Shown in pieces: positions 30,811 to 39,194 of a stretch of DNA of 41,035 nt. Origin of the DNA: Physcousia sp015060555. GTDB taxonomy: Bacteria; Bacteroidota; Bacteroidia; Bacteroidales; Bacteroidaceae. The notes under the pieces were generated by a model. That model saw only the letters and a list, made by a program, of their open reading frames with translations, searched no databases and was not told the DNA's origin. The translations under genes and the position numbers were made by a program. The stretch spans positions 1 to 41,035 of the forward strand of contig SUYG01000036.1 of assembly GCA_015060555.1 (NCBI GenBank), read 5' to 3'. Positions within the stretch are counted from its first letter, which is position 1. Every line of letters starts with the position of its first letter.

Positions 30811-31461
30811 ACGTACATATTGCATCAACACGTTCCACACACAGACGATATGGCAGATGGAGCCCGCGAGGACGAAGCCGTGGAACACCGTGTGCATATA
30901 AGGGCGGTTCTGGGAGAAAGCGTAGATGACGGCACCCGTGATATACATCACGCCCTCGGCGATGAGCCACCCTACGGCCGCAGGCTCCACGCAGTTCACC
31001 AAGGGCTTGAAGGCCACCAGCACCGAGAGTCCCATGAGCACGAAGCAGGCCGTCTCGACATAGCTGTGTTCGCTCAGGCGCAGGAAGCTGACGATGGTGC
31101 CGGCGATGGCGCAGAGCCACACAAAGCAGAACAGCCCCCAGCCCCAGAACCCCATGTCGCGCATGGCGATCAGGGTGATGGGCGAGTAGCTGCCGGCGAT
31201 GTGCCAGTAGATGGCAGCGTGGTCAAAGCGCCGCCACACCTCGCGCGACGGCCACGAGGCAGGGATGGCGTGATAGACGGTGGAGGTGATGTAGCTGGCC
31301 AGCATCCCGACCAGGTAGAGGATGACAGCGGTGCTGGCCCACTGGTCGTCGGCACGGAAGCACCAGTAGAGGAACAACGCCCCCACGGCCACGCCCATCA
31401 CGATGCCGGCGGCGTGAGACCATGAGTTTGCCTTGTCCTCGCTGCGCGTATAATATATCAT
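30808..31461 (-). CDS. hemolysin III / PAQR-family membrane protein
   Basis: 217 residues, seven hydrophobic segments. The PAQR metal-site motifs are present: STVYHAI, RFDHAAIYWHIAGSYSP and HTVFHGFVLAGSICH. Family members are integral membrane proteins with a zinc-dependent hydrolase-like site, and bacterial ones are named hemolysin III mostly by homology. ATG at 31461 is preceded by a good -7 element (31490-31497). The stop codon lies inside a TTTTCAC/TTTTCAT repeat. It is transcribed divergently from the C10 protease gene. Confidence 0.92.
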   Translation of the reverse strand: MIYYTRSEDKANSWSHAAGIVMGVAVGALFLYWCFRADDQWASTAVILYLVGMLASYITSTVYHAIPASWPSREVWRRFDHAAIYWHIAGSYSPITLIAMRDMGFWGWGLFCFVWLCAIAGTIVSFLRLSEHSYVETACFVLMGLSVLVAFKPLVNCVEPAAVGWLIAEGVMYITGAVIYAFSQNRPYMHTVFHGFVLAGSICHIVCVWNVLMQYVR

Positions 31462-31489
31462 AAGGTGTCTTCAGATTACATTTCAGCCG

Positions 31490-31497
31490 CAAAACTA
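31490..31497 (-). promoter_or_regulatory. hemolysin III promoter, -7 element
   Basis: TAGTTTTG on the minus strand, 29 bp before the ATG. The -33 region is AT-rich without a clear TTTG. Confidence 0.5.
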
Positions 31498-31540
31498 CAA
31501 CTTTTTTATAAAAAAGCACATGACTGATTATCTTTTTTTC

Positions 31541-31548
31541 TATCTTTG
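31541..31548 (+). promoter_or_regulatory. C10 protease promoter, -7 element
   Basis: TATCTTTG on the plus strand, 33 bp before the ATG at 31582. It lies within a T-rich stretch and has no clear -33 partner. Confidence 0.5.
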
Positions 31549-31581
31549 CGCAGAAAATCATCTATTTCAAGCAAAAAAACT

Positions 31582-34500
31582 ATGCGAAGCTACCGTTTCT
31601 TCCTCACACTGCTCATGGGGCTCATGAGCGTGCTGGCCATGCAGGCCAACCCCATCACTCAGCAGCAGGCGCTACAGAAAGCCGAACGCTATCTCAAAGG
31701 GCGCAAGGGCAGCCTCAAGCTAAGCCCCATCAGCAACGCCCGCAAGCTGGCACCGCGTAAACCGGGTGTCACCTCCTCGCAGCCCGCCTACTACGCCTTC
31801 AACCGCGGCAACCAGGAGGGCTTCGTCCTCGTGGCAGCCGACGACCGCATCGAGCCCGTGCTGGGCTACACCGATGAGGGCGAATTCGACTACACAGAGA
31901 TCCCCGACAACATGCGCTCATGGCTGAATGCCCAGGAGAGCTACGTCCGCTATCTCCAGGAGCATCCTGACTATGCACCTGCCAAAGCGCCCGTGCATCC
32001 GGCCATCCCCGAGATGCTCACCACACGCTGGAACCAGGGAGCGCCCTACAACAACCTCTCGCCCCGAAAGAGCGATGGCTCAGCTACCGTGACGGGTTGC
32101 GTCGCCACTGCGATGGCACAGGTGCTCTACTACCAGCGTTCCAAGTCGGTCACTGAGCTGCAGGCCACCATCCCTGCCTACACGACTTGGACACAGCAGC
32201 TTCCGGTGGCCGAGATTCCCGCGGGCTCGCCTATCGACTGGGACAATATGCTCGACAGCTACAACGGTTCCTCCACAGATCGGCAGAAGCAGGCCGTGGC
32301 ACAGCTGATGAAGTACTGCGGCGCGGCTGTCAAGATGGACTACGACGATTCCTCCGGCGCACAGCCGGGCGAGGTCCCGGGAGCCTTCAACACCTACTTT
32401 GGCTACACCAACGCACGCATCGTGTGGCAGTCGGATTACGACGAGACGGGCTGGGACAACATCCTCTACACCGAGCTGGCTAACGGCCGTGTTGCCTACC
32501 TGGGCGGCTACAACGAGGACTACTCGACGGGGCACGCCTTCGTGTGCGACGGCTACGACGGCAACCACTGCTTCCACATCAACTGGGGTTGGGGCGGCGC
32601 CTCCAACGGCTTCTTCCTGCTCACGGCACTGAATCCCTCACAGCAGGGCATCGGCGGCTCAGAGGACGGCAGCGGCTTCACCTTCGGCCAGAATGCGGTC
32701 ATCGGCTGCGAGCCCACGGACTACCGCAACAAGGCTCTCCCCATCTCCAACACCATGGTCAAGAACCTGTGCATTGAGAACTTCGACACGAATAAGGACG
32801 GCATCTTCACCTATGGCGAGGCTGCCGACGTGACAGACCTCGGCACTGTGTTCCAGGGGAAAACCACCATCACCACCTTCAACGAGCTTTACTACTTCAC
32901 ATCGCTCAAGGCCATCTCTGACAATGCCTTCTCAGGTTGCACCAAGCTCACGTCCGTGAAGCTGCCCAAGAAGCTGACCGTCATCGGCAAAGCAGCGTTC
33001 AGCGGCTGCCGTGTCCTCAAGACACTGACCCTGCCCAACGGCGTCACCAGCATCGGCGACGAAGCCTTCAAGGACTGCCGTGTGCTGCCTACGATGACCT
33101 TCCCCGAAGGTCTCGCCGCCATCGGCAACAGCGCCTTCAGCGGCTGTGCCGCCTTCACCGAAATTGAACTTCCCACGAGCACCAGCACGATTGGCGACAA
33201 TGCCTTCGGAGGCTGCACCAAGGTTGTCACTGTCATCGTGAAGAGCCCGACGCCGCAAGACCTGAACGTCGGCACAGAGATTTTCCGCAACGCCGATGGC
33301 GCCGGCCTCGACTATGAGAAAGCCACGCTCTACGTCCCGCAAGGCACGCTTGCGAGCTACTCGACGGCAGAACCCTGGAAGAACTTCACCACCATCCGCG
33401 AGCAGCGCGACATCGCCCACGGGCGCTTCGGCACACTGGCCACCGGCAAACAGTTCTTCATCTACAACGTCGCCACCGGCCGCTACCTCTCGAGGGGCGA
33501 AGCCTATGGCACGCAGTCCGTGGTGAACATGGAGCCCATGCGCTACGTCTTCAGCCGCACGGCCTCAATGCCTGCCGACACCTACTACCTCACCTCGCCC
33601 GACACGGGCAAGTCGGGGACACTGCTCTTCCGCACATGGAGCGACAACAACGTCGGCAAGGGCATCGCAGCCTGCTTCGTCGATGGCACCCTCGAGAACA
33701 ATCGCAACAACGCCTACTGGCTCGTCAAGGAAGTGAAGGACGGCATCTACACCATCCAGATTGCGGCCACACAGGCCAACTACAACGAGCAGCTGTTCCT
33801 GGGCATCGACCCCAACCACGACAGCGGAGCTGCCGCCCCCACCTACGGCACCTACAGCGACATCAGCTATGCCGAGAACGAGCGCGGCTGCCAGTGGCGT
33901 CTGGTGCCCTACGATGCCGACGACTACGCCCTCTATCTGGAAAGCCAAACGCTTGCCAACCTCATCGCACTGGGCGTGAAGGCCAAGGTGAGCACCACGG
34001 CCGAGCAAGCCGTCTATGACAACGGCGCCAGCACGATGGCCGAAATCACCGAGGCACAGTACAAGCTGCGCCAGAAACTGAACCTCATCAACTTCGCCGA
34101 TGCCACCTTCAGGTCCATCGCCCTCAGGCTGTGGGACACCGACAGCGATGGCGAGCTGTCGCAGAGCGAAGCCGCCCGCGTCAAGGATGTCGGCGTCACC
34201 TTCCAGAAGAACACCGCCATCACCACCCTCGAGGATCTGCAGTACTTCACGGGCCTCACCACCATCAGTGCCAACAGCTTCCAGCTGTGCACCAAGGTGA
34301 CCGCCGTCAAGCTGCCGCAGACCATCACCACCATCGACAACTACGCCTTCAACGGCTGCAGCAAGCTCGCCAGCATCGAGCTGCCGCTGGGTGTTCGCAA
34401 GATTGGCACGGGAGCCTTCACGGGTTGCACTGCGCTGAAGAACGTCAGCGTCTCCGCCGCCATCCCGGCTGACATCCGCCTCGTAGGCAGCATCTTCACC

Positions 34501-36306
34501 GCCAACTACATCTCCAACGCCACGCTGCATGTGCCCTTCGGCACCAAGGAACTTTACGCCGAGGCCGCGACCTGGAAGAACTTCGGAACGATTCAGGAGA
34601 CACGCACACACGTCAATGCCCCCTTCTCGCCCATCGAACCCAACGTGAGCGGCTACATCTATAATGTCGGGCAGCAACGCTACATCTGCGGCGGCGAAGC
34701 CTATGGCACACAAGCCGTCGTGGGCGACGAGGCTCTGCTCTACACCCTCCAGCCCGTGTCCGCCTCGCGGCCCGATGTCTATACATTGGCTGTCGTCGGC
34801 AGCTCCAAGCCCTATCTCTTCCGCACAAGCACCGACGCCAAGATTGGCGAAGGCACCAAGGGCTGCTTCATGGATGGCTCCAGCATGACCAATACAGCCT
34901 ACTGGAAGCTGGCGGCCGTGGAGGGCAGCGACCTCTTCTTCACGCTGCAGGTGCCGGCGACAGACAACACCTATGTCGAGGGTGAATACCTGGGCGTGCA
35001 GACCAACCACAGGAGCGACTACACATCGCCCACCTACGGGCTCTACTGGGACGTCAACCTGGCACAAGAGGGCGAGAACTGCCACTGGGCTTTCATCCGC
35101 AAGGCCGACGTGGACTCCGTCACCACGCTGAACGAACTGGGCGACGAGCTGAAGATGCTGCTGCTGCGCGCCGAGGCAAAGGAGCTCGACGTGACTGCCG
35201 AGCGCGCCGTCTATGACAACGCTGCCGCCACCGCCGAAGACCTGACCGCCGCCATCTACAATACGAAGCGTAAGCTGGGCTACATCTTCTTTGCCGATGC
35301 ACGCGCCGAGAAGCTCTGCATCAACGAATGGGACACGGATCACGACGGCTACCTCACCACCGACGAGGCTGCCGCCGTCAGCGACATCAGCACCCTCTTC
35401 TACAATGCCGGCATCAAGAGCCTCGATGAGCTGCGCTACTTCACCAGCCTGCAGGAGATTCCCGAGAACGCCTTCCGCGGCAATGCTGCCCTCGTGTCGC
35501 TGTACATCCCCGAGGGCGTCAAGAAAATCGGTGCCAACGCCTTCACCAGCTGCTCTGCACTCAAGTACATCGCCGTCCTCACGCCGTCCGTGCCCGACGC
35601 ATCAGCCATCAACCTCAACAGGACGCTGACGGTGTTCGTGCCGCAGGCCCTGATGGCCGACTACAAGGCCAATGAGCACTGGAGTCTGCCCGAGTACCTG
35701 GAATATACGGGTATTCCCACGGTGACCGCCGAAGATGCCAGCCGCCTCTACGGCCGCACCAACGCCGCCTTCAAATACACCGTCACGGGAGCCCCCATCA
35801 ACGGCATCCCCGTACTCACCAGCGACGCTACAGCCACCACGCCCGTGGGCGAATATCCCATTCAGGTGATGGCCGGAAGCATCACCACCATCGGCCTGCT
35901 CTGCGTGCCCGGCACCCTCACCATCGACAAAGCCGCCATCACCGTGAAGGCCAAGTCCTACAGCCGCATGATGGGTGAGGCGAATCCCGAGTTCGAGGTC
36001 ACCTACAGCGGATTCCGCAACCGCGAGACGGCCGAGGTGCTCACGAAGCTGGCCACTGCCACCTGCGAAGCCACGCCCGACAGCCCCGCAGGCGAATACG
36101 ACATCGTGCCCTACGGCGCTGAAGCCGAGAACTACGAGTTCACCTACGTCCCCGGCGTTCTCACCGTGCAGGCGCCCGTCGGCGTGCGTGACATCAAGGA
36201 CGACACCGCCGCCCCACGCGACATCTACAACATCGCGGGACAGCGTCTCACGAAGCCCGTGCGCGGCGTGAACATCATCGACAAGAAAAAGGTGATTATC
36301 AAATAG
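31582..36306 (+). CDS. C10 (streptopain/SpeB-type) cysteine protease with three EF-hand-like/BspA-LRR modules
   Basis: 1574 residues from ATG 31582. After a signal peptide (FFLTLLMGLMSVLAMQA) comes an inhibitory propeptide of the Spi type (about 22-145). The C10 peptidase domain follows, with catalytic Cys173 (VTGCVATAMAQ), His318 (GHAFVCDGYDG) and Asn334 in HINWGWGG. Three modules then each begin with an EF-hand-like motif (DTNKDGIFTYGEA ~402, DTDSDGELSQSEA ~852, DTDHDGYLTTDEA ~1251) followed by BspA-like leucine-rich repeats. Between them lie two copies of a ~200-residue module starting F/YIYNV and containing GEAYGTQ. Two MBG-type domains (about 1385-1530) and a Prevotella-style C-terminal tail (YNIAGQRL to KKVIIK) end the chain. 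Probably secreted or on the surface. Confidence 0.92.
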   Translation: MRSYRFFLTLLMGLMSVLAMQANPITQQQALQKAERYLKGRKGSLKLSPISNARKLAPRKPGVTSSQPAYYAFNRGNQEGFVLVAADDRIEPVLGYTDEGEFDYTEIPDNMRSWLNAQESYVRYLQEHPDYAPAKAPVHPAIPEMLTTRWNQGAPYNNLSPRKSDGSATVTGCVATAMAQVLYYQRSKSVTELQATIPAYTTWTQQLPVAEIPAGSPIDWDNMLDSYNGSSTDRQKQAVAQLMKYCGAAVKMDYDDSSGAQPGEVPGAFNTYFGYTNARIVWQSDYDETGWDNILYTELANGRVAYLGGYNEDYSTGHAFVCDGYDGNHCFHINWGWGGASNGFFLLTALNPSQQGIGGSEDGSGFTFGQNAVIGCEPTDYRNKALPISNTMVKNLCIENFDTNKDGIFTYGEAADVTDLGTVFQGKTTITTFNELYYFTSLKAISDNAFSGCTKLTSVKLPKKLTVIGKAAFSGCRVLKTLTLPNGVTSIGDEAFKDCRVLPTMTFPEGLAAIGNSAFSGCAAFTEIELPTSTSTIGDNAFGGCTKVVTVIVKSPTPQDLNVGTEIFRNADGAGLDYEKATLYVPQGTLASYSTAEPWKNFTTIREQRDIAHGRFGTLATGKQFFIYNVATGRYLSRGEAYGTQSVVNMEPMRYVFSRTASMPADTYYLTSPDTGKSGTLLFRTWSDNNVGKGIAACFVDGTLENNRNNAYWLVKEVKDGIYTIQIAATQANYNEQLFLGIDPNHDSGAAAPTYGTYSDISYAENERGCQWRLVPYDADDYALYLESQTLANLIALGVKAKVSTTAEQAVYDNGASTMAEITEAQYKLRQKLNLINFADATFRSIALRLWDTDSDGELSQSEAARVKDVGVTFQKNTAITTLEDLQYFTGLTTISANSFQLCTKVTAVKLPQTITTIDNYAFNGCSKLASIELPLGVRKIGTGAFTGCTALKNVSVSAAIPADIRLVGSIFTANYISNATLHVPFGTKELYAEAATWKNFGTIQETRTHVNAPFSPIEPNVSGYIYNVGQQRYICGGEAYGTQAVVGDEALLYTLQPVSASRPDVYTLAVVGSSKPYLFRTSTDAKIGEGTKGCFMDGSSMTNTAYWKLAAVEGSDLFFTLQVPATDNTYVEGEYLGVQTNHRSDYTSPTYGLYWDVNLAQEGENCHWAFIRKADVDSVTTLNELGDELKMLLLRAEAKELDVTAERAVYDNAAATAEDLTAAIYNTKRKLGYIFFADARAEKLCINEWDTDHDGYLTTDEAAAVSDISTLFYNAGIKSLDELRYFTSLQEIPENAFRGNAALVSLYIPEGVKKIGANAFTSCSALKYIAVLTPSVPDASAINLNRTLTVFVPQALMADYKANEHWSLPEYLEYTGIPTVTAEDASRLYGRTNAAFKYTVTGAPINGIPVLTSDATATTPVGEYPIQVMAGSITTIGLLCVPGTLTIDKAAITVKAKSYSRMMGEANPEFEVTYSGFRNRETAEVLTKLATATCEATPDSPAGEYDIVPYGAEAENYEFTYVPGVLTVQAPVGVRDIKDDTAAPRDIYNIAGQRLTKPVRGVNIIDKKKVIIK

Positions 36307-36307
36307 C

Positions 36308-37654
36308 CTACGCAAACAGCGTATGCGGAATGGCGTATCCACTGCGGATGCGCCATTCTTTTGGATACAGGTTATTGGCGCGTGTGCCCAGATTCTTCAT
36401 CAGCCCCAGGCGCTGGCCACGGAAGCAGACCTGCACGATGCCTCGCGGCGTCTCAGCCGGCAACACCAGCGCCTCGCGCTGCAGGTAGCGGATGGCCTCC
36501 TCCAGGGAGAGCTCCACGCGTGGCGCGCCGGCTTCGTCCAGCACGTCCGTGGGAAGGACGGTGAGGGCGGGCGCAGCATCACCGTTGCCTTTGCGCCGCT
36601 CTTTCTTCTTGCGCTTCAGCGCTTTCGGCGACTCGGCATAGTCCTCGCTGTCGCTCTCCTCCGCGCCGTGCTTGCGCAGCACAGCCATGAAGAAGCCCTC
36701 GCCGCGCACCTGCCCGGGGAGGAAGTGGCAGAACGGATGATTGATGATTGATGATTGATGCGCCCGAATATCTTGTATTTTATATTTTATATCTTGTATT
36801 TCACGTTCCTTTCTCATATCCCCCCGAATCCCCCATGAAGGCTCCACAGGTATGGGAATAATCTCCGCCCCCAGCTCGCGCGCTATCCACTCCACATTCT
36901 CCTCGTCCTCCTCGGGGTTGAAGGTGCAAGTGCTGTAGATGAGGATGCCGCCGGCGCGCAAGGCAGGCCAGATATCGCTGACAATGCTGCGTTGCAGCGC
37001 AGCACACTCGGCCACGAACGATGGCGACCACTGCGCCACCGCCTCCGCCTCCTTGCGCATCATCCCCTCGCCCGAGCAGGGCACGTCGGCCAGGATGAGG
37101 TCGAAGGGCCGCTGTGCGAAACCCGTCTTCCCGATGGCATGCGCGATGTCCGCAGCATAAGCCTGCGTCACCACCACATTCGGGTGGCCCCATTTCGCCA
37201 TGTTCTCGGCCAGCACCTGAGCGCGCACGCGGTTCGGTTCGTTGCTCACCAGCCGACAGTCGTCAGGCAGCAGCGAACGCAGCAGAGTGCTCTTGCCGCC
37301 GGGTGCAGCACAGAGGTCAAGCACAGCTTGACAGCGAAGAGTGAAGAATGAAGAATGAAGAATGGTGCGCACCACGTGGGCCAAGAACATCGAACTGGCC
37401 TCCTGCACATAGTAAGCACCTGCATGCAGGAGCGGGTCGGATGTGAACACCGGCCGCGGCTTCAGATAGAAGCCCTCGGGACACCAGGGCACGCGGCCGT
37501 CGGCACCCTCCGGCTCCGCCTCTGACGGCAGGCGCTTCGGGTTCACACGGATGCTCACCGACGGTTCCCCGTCGAGCCCCGCCATCAGTGCCGCCACGTC
37601 CTCGTCGCGCCACCGTTCACGGAAATAGCTATCGAAATCCTTGGGCTGTTGCAT
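36308..37654 (-). CDS. RsmF/NSUN-type rRNA cytosine-C5 methyltransferase
   Basis: 448 residues from ATG 37654 (MQQPKDFDSYF). The SAM-binding motif is VLDLCAAPGGKS (111-122), the catalytic motifs are DVPCSGEGMM (Cys193) and STCTFNPEEDEENVEW (Cys243). RsmF and relatives methylate a cytosine of 16S rRNA. The C-terminal region (VRGEGFFMAVLRK and IRYLQREALVLP to IPHTLFA) is the RNA-binding extension. Two segments are encoded by simple repeats that also occur between genes: TILHSSFFTL (98-107) just before motif I, and REIQDIKYKIQDIRAHQSSI (from 284) after motif VI. The frame is intact. A longer upstream frame is rejected because it runs over another ORF and the promoter. Confidence 0.9.
   Translation of the reverse strand: MQQPKDFDSYFRERWRDEDVAALMAGLDGEPSVSIRVNPKRLPSEAEPEGADGRVPWCPEGFYLKPRPVFTSDPLLHAGAYYVQEASSMFLAHVVRTILHSSFFTLRCQAVLDLCAAPGGKSTLLRSLLPDDCRLVSNEPNRVRAQVLAENMAKWGHPNVVVTQAYAADIAHAIGKTGFAQRPFDLILADVPCSGEGMMRKEAEAVAQWSPSFVAECAALQRSIVSDIWPALRAGGILIYSTCTFNPEEDEENVEWIARELGAEIIPIPVEPSWGIRGDMRKEREIQDIKYKIQDIRAHQSSIINHPFCHFLPGQVRGEGFFMAVLRKHGAEESDSEDYAESPKALKRKKKERRKGNGDAAPALTVLPTDVLDEAGAPRVELSLEEAIRYLQREALVLPAETPRGIVQVCFRGQRLGLMKNLGTRANNLYPKEWRIRSGYAIPHTLFA
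36328..36362 (+). terminator. terminator-like hairpin after the C10 gene, inside rsmF 3' codons
   Basis: GAATGGCGTATCC and GGATGCGCCATTC pair over 13 bp with one mismatch around ACTGC, followed by TTTT. It lies 22 bp after the C10 stop and at the same time encodes the C-terminal residues of the convergent rsmF-like gene. A smaller hairpin TACGC/GCGTA (36309-36323) precedes it. Confidence 0.6.
36737..36803 (-). repeat. ATTGATG and AT-rich repeats inside the rsmF-like gene
   Basis: 36737-36758 has ATTGATGATTGATG units, and 36770-36803 TATATTTTATATC-type units like the intergenic run at 4056-4091. Both lie in frame in the loop after motif VI and encode KYKIQDI and HQSSIINH. Confidence 0.82.
37333..37367 (-). 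repeat. GAAGAAT repeat inside the rsmF-like gene
   Basis: Four GAAGAGT/GAAGAAT units in a row, which encode ILHSSFFTL. Such units are frequent between genes in Bacteroidales. Confidence 0.75.
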
Positions 37655-37677
37655 GGGGGTGGTATCGCGGATTACGC

Positions 37678-37785
37678 CTACTGGATGAGCGCTGTCGCCT
37701 CTATCGTGATGACAGCCACCAGAATCACCAGCAGACCCGGACGGGCCAACTGCCTGATATTGCTTTTCTTGGCGCGTAAACTCAT
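37678..37785 (-). CDS. 35-residue membrane peptide or truncated gene start
   Basis: ATG at 37785 opens 35 codons: a basic start (MSLRAKKSNIRQLARPG) and a hydrophobic helix (LLVILVAVITIEATALIQ), then TAG. It resembles the N-terminal anchor of membrane-bound sensor or phosphatase proteins in Bacteroidales, cut off after the first helix, so it may be a remnant. Alternatively it is a genuine small peptide: it has a promoter (37830-37847), an AAGG sequence before the ATG, and lies 24 bp before the rsmF-like start. Confidence 0.4.
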   Translation of the reverse strand: MSLRAKKSNIRQLARPGLLVILVAVITIEATALIQ

Positions 37786-37829
37786 GATGAATAACCTTTT
37801 TCGCAGTGCCTACGATGGCCTCCACGGCG

Positions 37830-37847
37830 CAAAAATACACAAAAATA
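37830..37847 (-). promoter_or_regulatory. twin -7 elements upstream of the 35-codon ORF and rsmF-like gene
   Basis: TATTTTTG occurs twice on the minus strand (37847-37840 and 37837-37830), ten bases apart. One or both may start the rsmF transcript. Confidence 0.5.
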
Positions 37848-37892
37848 CGCAAAGAGAGAAAGAAAACCCTAAAAAAATCACACACACGTCCC

Positions 37893-38093
37893 AGCATTGG
37901 ACAGTATGCGTTCTCTGCCTGCAGCGGCCTTCGGCATGTTTATTGCCACGCTGTGAATCCGCCTTCGGGAGGCTACACACCGTTTTACGATACCCCCATT
38001 TCCTCTGCCACGCTCCATGTGCCAGCCGAGTCACTTGACGCATACAAGGCGGCAAGACCTTGGAGCAGGTTTGGCACCATTGTGGCGCTGTAA
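37893..38093 (+). pseudogene. C-terminal remnant of a BspA-like leucine-rich-repeat protein
   Basis: The frame from 37893 reads SIGQYAFSACSGLRHVYC, then TPFYDTPISSATLHVPAESL and DAYKAARPWSRFGTIVAL before the stop. This is the usual end of a BspA-like LRR protein (LRR unit followed by the LHVPAxSLxAYKxAxPW closing strand). No start codon, signal peptide or earlier repeats precede it; instead the region upstream contains the rsmF promoter. It is a decayed fragment. Confidence 0.75.
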
Positions 38094-38144
38094 GGACAGA
38101 TGGCGGGGCGGCCCATTCGGAATAACGGAATAACGAAAAAGGCG

Positions 38145-38180
38145 GCCGCCGCAATCGAAATTAAGCCGCCGCAATCGAAA
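38145..38180. repeat. two 16-bp direct repeats
   Basis: GCCGCCGCAATCGAAA at 38145-38160 and 38165-38180, with GGCGGC complements on either side that can pair with them. It sits between the BspA-like remnant and the ORF6N gene. Confidence 0.7.
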
Positions 38181-38206
38181 CAAGGCGGCAAAAATCTCGG
38201 ATGTGC

Positions 38207-38312
38207 TTCATTATGAGGCACATCTTTTTTTGCCCACTTTTTTAACAAATACAAATAATAATAGGCGGATGATGGTGGGAGTTTTGGAAAAAGTTTGTAA
38301 CTTTGCAGACGG
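38207..38312 (+). repeat. promoter-bearing direct repeat, copy 1 (before the ORF6N gene)
   Basis: Starts TTCATTATGAGGCACATC and ends with the -7 element TAACTTTG (38298-38305). It shares most of its length with 39195-39294. It supplies the promoter of the ORF6N gene, whose ATG lies 25 bp after the -7 element. Confidence 0.88.
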
Positions 38313-38330
38313 AAAATCCATTTACCACAC

Positions 38331-39188
38331 ATGGCAAAGAAGATAAAGGAAACTGAAGAGAAGGCTGAACCGATAACAAATTGTAACCGGTTGCTGGAAC
38401 CGGTCGCAAATTGCGGCCACCTTGTAGTTAACGAGGAAACATTCAGCCAGTCTGATATTGAGAGGATGATTGTCACTGTAAGGGGCGTGCAGGTGTTGAT
38501 AGACCGTGACTTAGCTGCGCTTTATCAAGTAGAGGTCAAGCAGATGAACAGACAGGTAAAACGTAATAAGGAGCGTTTCCCTGAAGACTTCATGTTTCAA
38601 CTGACGAAGGAAGAACTTGCTAGTTTGAAGTGCCATTTTGGCACTTCAAACAGTCGCGGCGGCGATCGTCGTGCTTTGCCATATGCCTTTACCCAACAAG
38701 GCATTGGTATGCTTAGTGGTCTGCTCCGAAGTGAGATTGCCATTAAAACCAATGTTAAGATTATGCGTGCCTTTGTTGGGATGCAACGTTTTATCGCAGC
38801 CAATGCTCAGATATTCCAGCGTTTAGACCATGTGGAAATGCAACAGTTGGAAAATAAACAGTGGATGCAGCAGACGGACGATAAGATAGCCACGATTCTT
38901 CATAAGATAGAAGAAAAGGCCCCCAAATTGTTGCCCGAGCAGATATTCCAGACGGGATGTGTGTGGGATGCGTGGGCGTATGTGTCGGACTTGGTAAGGA
39001 GTGCCAAGGACAGAATTGTGTTGATAGACAACTTCGTGCAGCTGCCGCATCGCAACCACGACCGCTTCCTCATCATTGATGACAAGGTGTATTTCATGGG
39101 TGCCAGCCTAAAGGATATGGGAGCGGGCCTGTGTGCGGTGAAGGAAATGCTGGTGGCGCCGGAGGTGATATTGGGGTTGGTGAAGTAG
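38331..39188 (+). CDS. ORF6N-domain protein with an apparent internal deletion
   Basis: 285 residues. The ORF6N DNA-binding domain spans about 44-130 (IVTVRGVQVLIDRDLAALYQ to LPYAFTQQGIGMLSGLL), a phage-type domain frequent in Bacteroidetes chromosomes. A helical middle part follows (FIAANAQIFQRLDHVE to ILHKIEEK). In full-length relatives the C-terminal part reads SDLVRSAKxRIVLIDNxV, then about 50 residues, then HDRFLIIDDxxYxxGASLKDxG. Here VLIDNFVQLPHRNHDRFLIID joins the two directly, so a middle segment seems missing in frame. The gene lies between two copies of a promoter repeat, suggesting a cassette. Confidence 0.85.
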   Translation: MAKKIKETEEKAEPITNCNRLLEPVANCGHLVVNEETFSQSDIERMIVTVRGVQVLIDRDLAALYQVEVKQMNRQVKRNKERFPEDFMFQLTKEELASLKCHFGTSNSRGGDRRALPYAFTQQGIGMLSGLLRSEIAIKTNVKIMRAFVGMQRFIAANAQIFQRLDHVEMQQLENKQWMQQTDDKIATILHKIEEKAPKLLPEQIFQTGCVWDAWAYVSDLVRSAKDRIVLIDNFVQLPHRNHDRFLIIDDKVYFMGASLKDMGAGLCAVKEMLVAPEVILGLVK

Positions 39189-39194
39189 AAAAGT

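Noticed and set aside
31582..32640. Bacteriocin- or phage-related function for the C10 gene
   Set aside because: Catalytic Cys, His and Asn, propeptide and surface modules point to a secreted protease.
33565..35343. 592-codon open frame on the minus strand opposite the C10 protease gene
   Set aside because: It is the mirror of a GC-rich, low-stop coding sequence. Its translation is rich in Val, Gly and His with no domain, while the plus strand has catalytic motifs and repeated modules.
36308..37897. Longer 529-codon start for the rsmF-like gene
   Set aside because: The extra 81 codons overlap the 35-codon ORF and the twin promoter elements and resemble no protein; ATG 37654 fits the family start.
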